From NCBI GenBank assembly GCA_948467675.1, contig CAOKFI010000017.1, forward strand, positions 1 to 47,658: DNA of 47,658 nt, read 5' to 3'. Source of the stretch: an uncultured Porphyromonadaceae bacterium. GTDB taxonomy: Bacteria; Bacteroidota; Bacteroidia; Bacteroidales; Muribaculaceae. Position 1 is the first letter of the stretch. The number at the start of each line of letters is the position of its first letter. The notes below the pieces were generated by a model that made no database searches, had not been told where the DNA came from, and saw only the letters and a list, made by a program, of their open reading frames with translations. Shown here piece by piece: positions 33,386-41,042 of this stretch. The position numbers and the translations under genes were made by a program.

Positions 33386-34699
33386 ATGAGAATGAAATTC
33401 TACTTTCTGCTTCTTATACTTCTGATCTGCTTGCTCGGAGGCATGGTCATATTCCTTACTTTCGATAAACGGGGCACGATGTTCTATATAGCGGAAGCCG
33501 TTATCGCCGCAGGAATAATTCTGACAGCCATGTTCTACCGGCATATCATACACCCGTTCAACACCATTGCCAGCGGCATGGATCTGCTGAGGGAACAGGA
33601 TTTCAGCAGCCGGCTCGCTCATGTGCGCCAGCCGGATGTCGACAAGATAGTAGACATATTCAACCGCATGATGGAGCAGCTCAAGTCACAACGCCTCAAC
33701 GCACACGAACGCAACGCACTCCTCGAACGGCTCATTGCGGTATCGCCGATGGGTATCGTGATGCTCGACTTCGACGGACGCATCGTATCCGCCAACCCCG
33801 TTGCCATAAAGATGCTTCTGCCGGAAGAATCTGAGATCTGTCAGGTGTCAGGACTGACATTGGCCGGCATAGGCACGCCACTTGCCACAGCCATAGACCG
33901 CCTGAAACAGGAATCGATAGAGACAATACGCCTTAGTTCAAGCCGCATATACCGCTGCTCACGTCTTTCATTCATGGATCGTGGAAGCGCACGTCCGTTC
34001 GTGATGATCGAGAGCCTGACCGATGAAGTCATGGCGGCCGAAAAACAGGCTTATGGCAAAATAATACGCATGATCGCACATGAAGTAAACAATACCATGA
34101 CTGGACTCGGTGCCACTCTCTGCATGATCGATGATGCGTTGGCCACTTCGCCCGACAACGATGACCTGCGCTCGGTATTAGGAGTATGCAACGATCGCTG
34201 CTCGGACATGACATCGTTCATCTCCGCCTATGCCAATGTCATAAAACTGCCGGATCCGGATCCTCACCCGACTCTTCTCAACGACATCGTCAGTTCTTCG
34301 TCACGTTTCATGGAAAGCCTGTGCGGAGGACGCGATATTACCCTCCGGCTTCAGTTGGCCGACACGTCGGCCACTGTGCTCGCCGACATTCCGCTCATAA
34401 GACAGGCTCTTATCAACATAATCAAAAACTCGGTGGAGAGCATTGGCTCTGGAGGAGTCATAACTGTAAGCACCGGCACATGTCCGCCACGGATCACCAT
34501 CACCGACAACGGAGCCGGCATATCTGACGAAGCGGCAGCCCAGCTGTTCTCTCCGTTTTTCTCTACAAAACCTGACGGACAGGGACTTGGGCTTTTGCTT
34601 GTCAGCGAGGTACTGCACCGCCACGGATGCCGTTTCTCGCTCCATACCTCGGCCGACGACCGGCTGACTCGGTTCGTCATAATCTTCCCGCAAGTCTGA
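33386..34699 (+). CDS. NtrB-type sensor histidine kinase
   Basis: A 437-residue membrane kinase: two helices (about 5-26 and 32-52) with almost no periplasmic loop; a HAMP-like linker (about 53-105); a PAS-like domain (about 110-220, AVSPMGIVMLDFDGRIVSANPVA); the phosphoacceptor His232 in MIAHEVNNTMTGL; and the ATPase domain with NIIKNSVES (Asn348), DNGAGIS (374-380) and GQGLGLL (399-404). The very short outside loop suggests that the signal is sensed in the membrane or cytoplasm rather than in the periplasm. It begins 16 nt after the regulator and should phosphorylate it. Confidence 0.94.
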   Translation: MRMKFYFLLLILLICLLGGMVIFLTFDKRGTMFYIAEAVIAAGIILTAMFYRHIIHPFNTIASGMDLLREQDFSSRLAHVRQPDVDKIVDIFNRMMEQLKSQRLNAHERNALLERLIAVSPMGIVMLDFDGRIVSANPVAIKMLLPEESEICQVSGLTLAGIGTPLATAIDRLKQESIETIRLSSSRIYRCSRLSFMDRGSARPFVMIESLTDEVMAAEKQAYGKIIRMIAHEVNNTMTGLGATLCMIDDALATSPDNDDLRSVLGVCNDRCSDMTSFISAYANVIKLPDPDPHPTLLNDIVSSSSRFMESLCGGRDITLRLQLADTSATVLADIPLIRQALINIIKNSVESIGSGGVITVSTGTCPPRITITDNGAGISDEAAAQLFSPFFSTKPDGQGLGLLLVSEVLHRHGCRFSLHTSADDRLTRFVIIFPQV

Positions 34700-34754
34700 A
34701 CCTTGTAAGCCGCCATGACGTTAGTGATATGAACTCACGTTTCATATCCGTCGC

Positions 34755-36764
34755 ATGACAAAATCCGCATCACACAATATTCCTGCCGACACAAGGCGTC
34801 TGTGCGCCATGGGGCTGCTTGTGACCATGGGCATAGTATTCGGCGACATCGGAACTTCACCGCTCTATGTGATGAAAGCCATCACGCATGTCAATCCGGA
34901 CTACGATGCCGACTATATCACAGGCGCCGTGTCATGTATAATCTGGACCCTTACTCTTCAGACTACCGTCAAATACGTACTGATAGCACTACGCGCCGAC
35001 AACAAAGGCGAAGGTGGCATTCTCGCTCTGTACTCTCTGTTGCGACGCTCGCCTAAAAAGTGGCTGTATCTCATAGCTGCCATCGGTGCAAGCACACTCA
35101 TAGCCGACGGTGTGATCACGCCGGCGGTCACCGTCACATCCGCTATCGAAGGACTCCGCGGAATCGATCCCGACACACCGGTCGTTCCGCTCACGCTTGT
35201 GATCATAGCCGGAATATTTCTCGTCCAGCGCACCGGCACCCACGCCATAGGCCGGTGGTTCGGACCATTCATGCTGCTGTGGTTTCTGATGCTCGGCACT
35301 CTGGGATGCCTGAACATAGGCGGATACCCCGCGATCCTGAAAGCATTCAATCCGTGGTATGCAATACATCTGCTCATACATTATCCGGGATGGTTCCTGA
35401 TACTCGGAGCCGTATTTCTGTGTACCACAGGAGCCGAAGCCCTGTATTCCGACCTCGGACACTGCGGCAGGATGAACATCACCGTAAGCTGGTTTTTCGT
35501 CAAGACCATGCTTATCCTCAACTATCTCGGACAGGGAGCATGGCTCATCGCATGTCAAGGCTCAGCAAGCAGCGATGTCAATCCGTTTTTCGCTATAATG
35601 CCGCGGAGTATGCTACTTATAGGCATACTCATGTCGACCGGTGCTGCCATTATTGCAAGCCAGGCGCTTATAAGCGGATCGTTTACTATATTCAGCGAGG
35701 CTATCACTCTGAATTTCTGGCCGCGGCTCAGGATCAAATACCCGACCACAGTCAAAGGGCAGCTCTACATCCCGGTTATCAACTGGCTGCTGTGCGCAGG
35801 CTGCATGATCACCGTGCTGATGTTCCGTACGTCGGCCAACATGGAAGCGGCCTACGGTCTGGCGATTACAGTGACAATGCTCATGACCACAGTGCTGCTT
35901 TCGTTCTTCCTGCAGACGAAAGGAGTTCCGGCATGGCTTATAGCGGCATTCGCTGCTGCATTCATAGCGATCGAGGGAATATTTTTCACCGCCAACATGT
36001 TCAAATTCATGCACGGCGGCTGGTTCACCATACTTATAGCCGGCGCGGTATTCACTGTAATGTTCGTATGGTACAGGGCATCGCTCATACGCGCACGGTT
36101 CATGGACTATCGCGATATCAGCGGGGCTCTCGACATCATATCCGACATACGAAACGACCGCGAGATACCGAAATATGCATCAAACGTCGTATACTTCAGT
36201 CATTCGCCGTATCCTGACAAAGTGGAGAGCAAACTGCTGTACTCGATTATCAACAAGCAGCCGAAACGGGCCGACCATTACTGGATCATACGTCTTGACT
36301 ACGTAGATGAACCTGACACGCTGTCATACGACTGCCGTCAGATGATTCCGGGCGCTCTGATATGCGTACATCTGCGTATCGGATTCCGCGTAAAGCCACA
36401 AGTGAGCGTCTATCTGCGACAGATTGTGGAGGATCTTGTAGCCGAAGGCGGGATAGATCTCACAAGCCGGTATCCGTCGCTGCGCAGACATAATATTCCG
36501 GGCGACTTCCGGTTCGTGATCATACACCGCATATTCTCGCAATCGAGTACATGCCGGGGCGGGGCCGCTATGATCATGAAGATACGGGAATGGCTCCGTC
36601 GCATAGGCATAAGCGACGAAAAAGCACTTGGAATCGACACAAGCAACGTCAGTGTCGAAAACGTCCCGCTGATACTGAACACAGCTCAGCCGCGACGCAT
36701 CACTCGAACCGCAGAAGGCCGAAATGATCCGGACAATGGAACATCGGAGCAGGCAGCGATATAG
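34755..36764 (+). CDS. kup: Kup-family potassium uptake permease
   Basis: A 669-residue protein with about 12 membrane helices in the first 430 residues and a cytoplasmic C-terminal domain. Kup signatures include GIVFGDIGTSPLYV (26-39) and ADGVITPAVTVTSAIEGL. It probably works as a K+/H+ symporter. The 55-bp gap after the kinase gene contains a small hairpin (ATATGAA / TTCATAT, 34,727-34,747), so it may be the tail of the operon or separate. The C-terminal tail (after about residue 630) has no obvious family match, and its last 65 nt are antisense to the end of the CBM9-like gene. Confidence 0.93.
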   Translation: MTKSASHNIPADTRRLCAMGLLVTMGIVFGDIGTSPLYVMKAITHVNPDYDADYITGAVSCIIWTLTLQTTVKYVLIALRADNKGEGGILALYSLLRRSPKKWLYLIAAIGASTLIADGVITPAVTVTSAIEGLRGIDPDTPVVPLTLVIIAGIFLVQRTGTHAIGRWFGPFMLLWFLMLGTLGCLNIGGYPAILKAFNPWYAIHLLIHYPGWFLILGAVFLCTTGAEALYSDLGHCGRMNITVSWFFVKTMLILNYLGQGAWLIACQGSASSDVNPFFAIMPRSMLLIGILMSTGAAIIASQALISGSFTIFSEAITLNFWPRLRIKYPTTVKGQLYIPVINWLLCAGCMITVLMFRTSANMEAAYGLAITVTMLMTTVLLSFFLQTKGVPAWLIAAFAAAFIAIEGIFFTANMFKFMHGGWFTILIAGAVFTVMFVWYRASLIRARFMDYRDISGALDIISDIRNDREIPKYASNVVYFSHSPYPDKVESKLLYSIINKQPKRADHYWIIRLDYVDEPDTLSYDCRQMIPGALICVHLRIGFRVKPQVSVYLRQIVEDLVAEGGIDLTSRYPSLRRHNIPGDFRFVIIHRIFSQSSTCRGGAAMIMKIREWLRRIGISDEKALGIDTSNVSVENVPLILNTAQPRRITRTAEGRNDPDNGTSEQAAI

Positions 36765-37359
36765 GATTCCACGACAGGAAATGAGGCTGCGGCAGCGCAT
36801 CGCCGCACTTATAGAAATTGCCGGTCATCACCCTTCCGTCGAGACTGTCTATCTCGTCGGCAAACAGCGATGACACCGGGATGTACAGACCGACATGCCA
36901 TTCGGCCGGAGCCTCTCGGGTATCGAACAGCTTGCCGTCTACCGTAGTGAACCGGCACACCCCTTCCATAATAGACTGAGCGGCATGCACACGATCCTGA
37001 TTACCGGTTCCGCGGCCTATCAGCAGAGTTCCGGCACAATTGCACTCTACATTATAATAGTACGGTGAGCATTGATCCGGACGGATAAAGAATTCCACAC
37101 AGCTGTCCTCCCATACAGGACCATTGTCGGCATCGGCCATTGCTCTCACATACCGTTCGGAAACAGTCCAGTGCAACAGTAGCGCATCGCCAGTATGAGC
37201 CATACGCACCTTCACTCCAGGGCTATATGGAAAATCCTTCCAGTTCACACAATCTACCGCAACAGACTCCACACCGGCAGTGTCAAGCAGCGCTGTCAGC
37301 TCGCCAAGCGATTCCGGCCGCTTCACGACTTCTATTTTTCTGATGTAGATCTCTTTCAT
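36700..37359 (-). CDS. CBM9-like carbohydrate-binding protein
   Basis: A 219-residue protein without signal peptide. The core VNWKDFPYSPGVKVRMAHTGDALLLHWTVSERYVRAMADADNGPVWEDSCVEFFI and the ending NFYKCGDALPQPHFLSWNPISLPAPMFHCPDHFGLLRFE match the family-9-like carbohydrate-binding proteins of Bacteroidota. Without an export signal it may act in the cytoplasm, which fits coupling to the sugar kinase gene upstream: the two overlap by 4 nt (ATGA). The specific sugar is unknown. The gene end overlaps kup in antisense by 65 nt. Confidence 0.82.
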   Translation of the reverse strand: MKEIYIRKIEVVKRPESLGELTALLDTAGVESVAVDCVNWKDFPYSPGVKVRMAHTGDALLLHWTVSERYVRAMADADNGPVWEDSCVEFFIRPDQCSPYYYNVECNCAGTLLIGRGTGNQDRVHAAQSIMEGVCRFTTVDGKLFDTREAPAEWHVGLYIPVSSLFADEIDSLDGRVMTGNFYKCGDALPQPHFLSWNPISLPAPMFHCPDHFGLLRFE

Positions 37360-38453
37360 GACCGCGCGGCTACGAGTTCGTCGATATACGCTTTCATCTC
37401 CGGCTCCTTGGCCTCCATATCGTAGAGCAATGCCATCTGAGCCTTGGTACGCACCAGGTTATGCTCCGGATATGCAATCTTATAGTATGTATCGCCATTG
37501 ATATAGTCGGCAAGGAAACGAACGGCCTGCATGTAGGCGAACCGTTCGGCGGCATACGGCAGGTTCTCGATCTCTACCGGGAGCAGAAACTCGCCCGCAC
37601 TTTCGATATATCCGCGCGTAAACGCCTTGAATATATCCATATTGAAATGGATTTTGCCGGTATCAGGTTCATCCTCGGCGGCAGTGCATGCCGCAGTACG
37701 CATGAAATCGCCGAAGTCCGAGAATATGAACGACGACATCACCGTATCGAGATCGATGATACAGATAACCCGATCCGACGACTCGTCAAACATCATGTTG
37801 TTGATCTTGGTATCGCAGTGACACACACGCTTGGGCAGTTTGCCCTCGCGGTGCATACGCTCGGCACGACACATGCTCTCGGCCCGGCATCCTATAGCAT
37901 CCAGCAGAGATTTTACCTCTGCCACACGGCCTGCCGGATCAGCAGCGACAGCCTCGTCAAGCTGGTGCAGGCGGAATTCCATGTTATGGAAATCCGGTAT
38001 CGACTCTTCCAGCACCTCCGGCACATCGGTAAGCATTGCCTGGAATCGGCCGAATGCCTTGCCCGCATCATACGACAACTCGGAAGTAACCTCCTCGCGG
38101 GTTACAGCACGCGGGATAAACACCATCATACGCCAGTATTCTCCATCGGACACAGTATATGTCTTGCCCTCTGGAGTCGGGATGAATCTGAGCACGCGGC
38201 GGTCTATATCGTCGGCGCCACTGGCCTCGTACTTGCTGCGGATATGGTCTGTGACCACCTCTATATTATGCTGCAACAGATCCGGGTCGGTAAATATCTT
38301 GTGGTTTATTCGCTGGAGCACATAGTCCGGAGCCGCGGTCTCGGCTGTACGTACTATATATGTATCATTGATCAGACCGCTGCCAAGAGGCTTGATCTCT
38401 GAAGGGGTTCCTTCTATCTGGAAACAGGATACTATGGAGTGGAGTCGTTCCAT
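37356..38453 (-). CDS. Aminoglycoside-phosphotransferase-fold sugar kinase, N-acetylhexosamine 1-kinase-like
   Basis: A 365-residue kinase. It has a glycine-rich start GSGLINDTYIV (24-34); the catalytic motif HCDTKINN with His212, Asp214 and Asn218; and metal-binding DLDTV (Asp234, Asp236). The size and sequence style match NahK-like kinases that phosphorylate GlcNAc/GalNAc at C1 in mucin and milk glycan use; choline/homoserine kinase relatives are less likely. True aminoglycoside resistance is not suggested. It leads a two-gene operon with the CBM9-like gene. The 296-bp upstream region carries a promoter-like box at 38,605. Confidence 0.8.
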   Translation of the reverse strand: MERLHSIVSCFQIEGTPSEIKPLGSGLINDTYIVRTAETAAPDYVLQRINHKIFTDPDLLQHNIEVVTDHIRSKYEASGADDIDRRVLRFIPTPEGKTYTVSDGEYWRMMVFIPRAVTREEVTSELSYDAGKAFGRFQAMLTDVPEVLEESIPDFHNMEFRLHQLDEAVAADPAGRVAEVKSLLDAIGCRAESMCRAERMHREGKLPKRVCHCDTKINNMMFDESSDRVICIIDLDTVMSSFIFSDFGDFMRTAACTAAEDEPDTGKIHFNMDIFKAFTRGYIESAGEFLLPVEIENLPYAAERFAYMQAVRFLADYINGDTYYKIAYPEHNLVRTKAQMALLYDMEAKEPEMKAYIDELVAARS

Positions 38454-38604
38454 GGCTGATTGAATTTTCTTATATGGGTTAGTTGATTTCTACGCGAATA
38501 TACACCTTTTTAGGCGCATCGGAAAAATAAGGACAAAAAAAAATTACCCGTCATCACGACGAATAATCCTTTTACCTTAAATCTAATACCATGAAAAACT
38601 GATG

Positions 38605-38612
38605 CAAAGATA
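38605..38612 (-). promoter_or_regulatory. -7 element upstream of the sugar kinase
   Basis: Minus-strand TATCTTTG, exact TAnnTTTG. It would give a leader of about 145 nt. A second weaker box (TATATTCG, 38,495-38,502) lies closer to the start. No clean -33 TTTG for either. Confidence 0.4.
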
Positions 38613-38690
38613 GGCTAATTTTCTTATACAACACCCAAGATGCTGTATTTTTTCACCCGATTAATTATTTTTAACCAAATATCGATATCA

Positions 38691-38725
38691 TGAGGCGCGG
38701 AAGCCTCGACAGCCTCCGCGCCTCA
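38691..38725 (-). terminator. Terminator of the SusCD/arylsulfotransferase operon
   Basis: An 11-bp perfect stem TGAGGCGCGGA / TCCGCGCCTCA with a 13-nt loop, 24 nt after the arylsulfotransferase stop on the minus strand. The sequence after it is AT-rich without a pure T-run. Confidence 0.7.
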
Positions 38726-38749
38726 TAAGCATTAAAGATATTTTATACC

Positions 38750-40162
38750 TCAGATAGACTCGTAGTAATACGAGCGGTATGAGATTCCGGTACGTGTTAT
38801 GACTTTAAGTATGTTTCCGGAAAGATCAGTGAACACATTGTTGCGTCCCAGGGTATTGCCGAACATCAGCATCGTGCCGTCGCACACGAGCTGCACATTG
38901 CTGCGGTCGGTCGAACTGTATTCCGATGGGATGGGTACCGACAGTGTCACTTTGGCCGACATTGCCGCCTTGTCGATCTCATAGATGACAGCACGCGAAT
39001 AGCCGCGGTCAGATCCGTTGTCATAGCACAGTACCTTGTCCGGAGCCAGAGGTTCGGCAGCATGGAGACCGCTGGCATAGCCCGACTCATCGAGAGCCAC
39101 GTTTCCGTTCGGGCCTACGCGATACAGGACTTTGCCGGTCGAAGCCTCGATCTTCCACAACTGGTTGATGCGGTTGAACGTCATATAATAATTGCCCTCG
39201 CTGTCCCAGTTAACGGAGTTGGCATGCAGGAAATCTTTCACAGCGCCTTTCTCAAGTATCACATTGTTGGAGTTGTACGGTGTCAGTTCATCGAAATTAT
39301 TCCATGTACGCAACATATCCTCACCCGGAGTTATGATAGAGAAACCATCGCCCCACACATCGGCATCGGCACCCAGATCGAACTGCGTCAGATCGAATTT
39401 TTTGATAAAATTGCTTACCATTATCAGATTGCCGTCGGGAGTGAACTTGATGTCATGATGAGGGTAAGGCACATTCTCAGGCCCGGCCACCCACTGGACA
39501 TCGCGGTGTCCTTCAAGATCGAGCGTGATGATCTTGTCGCACAGCCGCTGGAAATTTTTGCTGTTGACACCGTCGCGGAATCCGGTGAGCACACACAGCT
39601 TCTGCTGCTCGGGATTGTAATGCGCCATACGTATAGCCTGGTCGAACACCTCGTACCACACGACATTGGCATCCATGTCGCAGAATGTGATATAGCCGGG
39701 ATTCGTTGCCTGCCACTGGAGTATATATCCTTCGGCAGGAGCTCCGGCCTCGTTCACACTGACATGATATACAGGCACTCCTGACGGAAGTGTCGACGTG
39801 CGGAACGAATATTCTCCATCCTGACGCTGCCCGTTTATATTCACAGCAAAGTTATAGTCGGTCGATGCTTTCACAAACGTTATGGTGACATCGGCCTCAT
39901 TGCCTGATGTCGCCACCGGACGTGTGGTACGCACTTTGGCTGGCTCGGAAACCGGCCAGTACGAGATCGACACCTCGCAGTCATGCGAAGCCGATACCTT
40001 GACCGGATAGCGCAGCGCGTTGTCCGGATCGGAATTTATCGTAACGCCCAACACGGAAGCGGCATCGCCATTGTTGTCATCGTTACATGAATACAGAGCC
40101 ATACATGCAGTCACAGCGACCGCCATCACGCCCGAGCGGCAAAATATTTTCGATAATTGCAT
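38750..40162 (-). CDS. Arylsulfotransferase (ASST) family lipoprotein
   Basis: A 470-residue lipoprotein (lipobox LYSC, Cys26). An N-terminal Ig-like domain (about 35-125) is followed by a beta-propeller. Key residues of PAPS-independent ASST enzymes can be matched: YPHHDIKFTPDG (His235/236), DFLHANSVNW (His313, Asn315), FNRINQ (Arg331) and GLHAAEPL (His367, the likely sulfate-accepting His). ASST moves sulfate from one phenolic ester to another without PAPS. It is the last gene of the SusCD operon, 33 nt after the GH16-like gene. The exact donor and acceptor are unknown. Confidence 0.85.
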   Translation of the reverse strand: MQLSKIFCRSGVMAVAVTACMALYSCNDDNNGDAASVLGVTINSDPDNALRYPVKVSASHDCEVSISYWPVSEPAKVRTTRPVATSGNEADVTITFVKASTDYNFAVNINGQRQDGEYSFRTSTLPSGVPVYHVSVNEAGAPAEGYILQWQATNPGYITFCDMDANVVWYEVFDQAIRMAHYNPEQQKLCVLTGFRDGVNSKNFQRLCDKIITLDLEGHRDVQWVAGPENVPYPHHDIKFTPDGNLIMVSNFIKKFDLTQFDLGADADVWGDGFSIITPGEDMLRTWNNFDELTPYNSNNVILEKGAVKDFLHANSVNWDSEGNYYMTFNRINQLWKIEASTGKVLYRVGPNGNVALDESGYASGLHAAEPLAPDKVLCYDNGSDRGYSRAVIYEIDKAAMSAKVTLSVPIPSEYSSTDRSNVQLVCDGTMLMFGNTLGRNNVFTDLSGNILKVITRTGISYRSYYYESI

Positions 40163-40194
40163 TATAATCTATTTTTTTAGTGTGTATGTTTTTT

Positions 40195-40938
40195 TTAAAT
40201 ATTGGTATTCTTATGTCCCTTGAACGATACCCGGTCATAAAGAGCAGTATAGTCGGAGGCTGATATATTGTCGCCGATAAACTTCAGATTCTCCACACTG
40301 CACTGTATGGTGAACCCTGTCTCCGGACCGAATTTCAGATTCAGCCGCTGTTTTTCAACACCGTCTATACTCCATATCGCAAGATACATTCCGTCAGCCG
40401 TCACATCGAGACGTATCTCGAAATCATGCCAGCCCGGTTTTATCGGAGTATACCCGGATTTGAACGGCAGATCCTGATTCGTCATGCAGGCCAACAGCTC
40501 ATCGGGGGCAGCGCCTGCCTCCTTGCGGATCTCCGCCTTGCCAGGGCCTACCTCGAAATCAAGTTCATGATGATCGTCATGATATATCCAAGATCCAACA
40601 CTTACCTGCTCTCCTATCGTAATAGCAGGCACATACGTACGCCACCGGTACACCCCATCGGCAAAAGTACTGTCGGCGGTATGCATCTTCGTACGGTCGT
40701 ATGTGTTGGCACGTGTGGTCAGAGCCAGCATTCCGTCGGATATAGCCCACTGGTCGACCGTAGCTGTATCCTGATGGAAATACTCCCATCCGTCGGCATT
40801 GTCAAAATCCCAGACCTCCTCCACTACACCGTTGCCGGGCAAGGCCGCGCTGTCATTGTCCGATGATGTGTTTCCGCATCCCGACAGAAGCAACAGGCCT
40901 AATGCTGCGGAAGTCATAGCTGCCATTTTCATTGTCAT
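40195..40938 (-). CDS. GH16/concanavalin-fold lipoprotein
   Basis: A 247-residue lipoprotein (lipobox LSGC, Cys21) with a jelly-roll-like sequence: WDFDNADGWEYFHQDTATVDQWAISDGMLALTTRA, then GVYRWRTYVPA, then YHDDHHELDFEVG. Glu125-Leu-Asp127-Phe-Glu129 matches the GH16 catalytic pattern E-x-D-x-E (the form without the beta-bulge), so it may be an active beta-glycanase. A sugar-binding-only role is also possible, because it occupies the SusE-like position after susD. The open frame could begin with TTG at 40,947; I chose the ATG at 40,938. Confidence 0.68.
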   Translation of the reverse strand: MTMKMAAMTSAALGLLLLSGCGNTSSDNDSAALPGNGVVEEVWDFDNADGWEYFHQDTATVDQWAISDGMLALTTRANTYDRTKMHTADSTFADGVYRWRTYVPAITIGEQVSVGSWIYHDDHHELDFEVGPGKAEIRKEAGAAPDELLACMTNQDLPFKSGYTPIKPGWHDFEIRLDVTADGMYLAIWSIDGVEKQRLNLKFGPETGFTIQCSVENLKFIGDNISASDYTALYDRVSFKGHKNTNI

Positions 40939-40967
40939 AGTCGTCAATAGTATCGCTTGTTTACGAT

Positions 40968-41013
40968 TGACGGATCCGTGCGTACCGCTTTGCGCTGAAG
41001 CACGGATCCGTCA
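40968..41013 (-). promoter_or_regulatory. Long perfect hairpin between susD and the GH16-like gene
   Basis: A 14-bp perfect inverted repeat, TGACGGATCCGTGC / GCACGGATCCGTCA, with an 18-nt loop, in the 104-bp gap. No T-run follows in the minus direction, so it looks more like an mRNA-stabilising or processing element, or a partial attenuator, than a full terminator. This would allow more SusCD than downstream protein. Confidence 0.65.
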
Positions 41014-41042
41014 GTCTGTTCAGTTATTGTCTGTCCTTGCGC

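Noticed and set aside
34727..34747. Riboswitch before kup
   Set aside because: The gap is only 55 bp with one 7-bp hairpin, too small for a c-di-AMP riboswitch such as ydaO.
37356..38453. Aminoglycoside resistance gene
   Set aside because: The phosphotransferase fold is shared, but the sequence style and the CBM9-like partner point to a sugar kinase.
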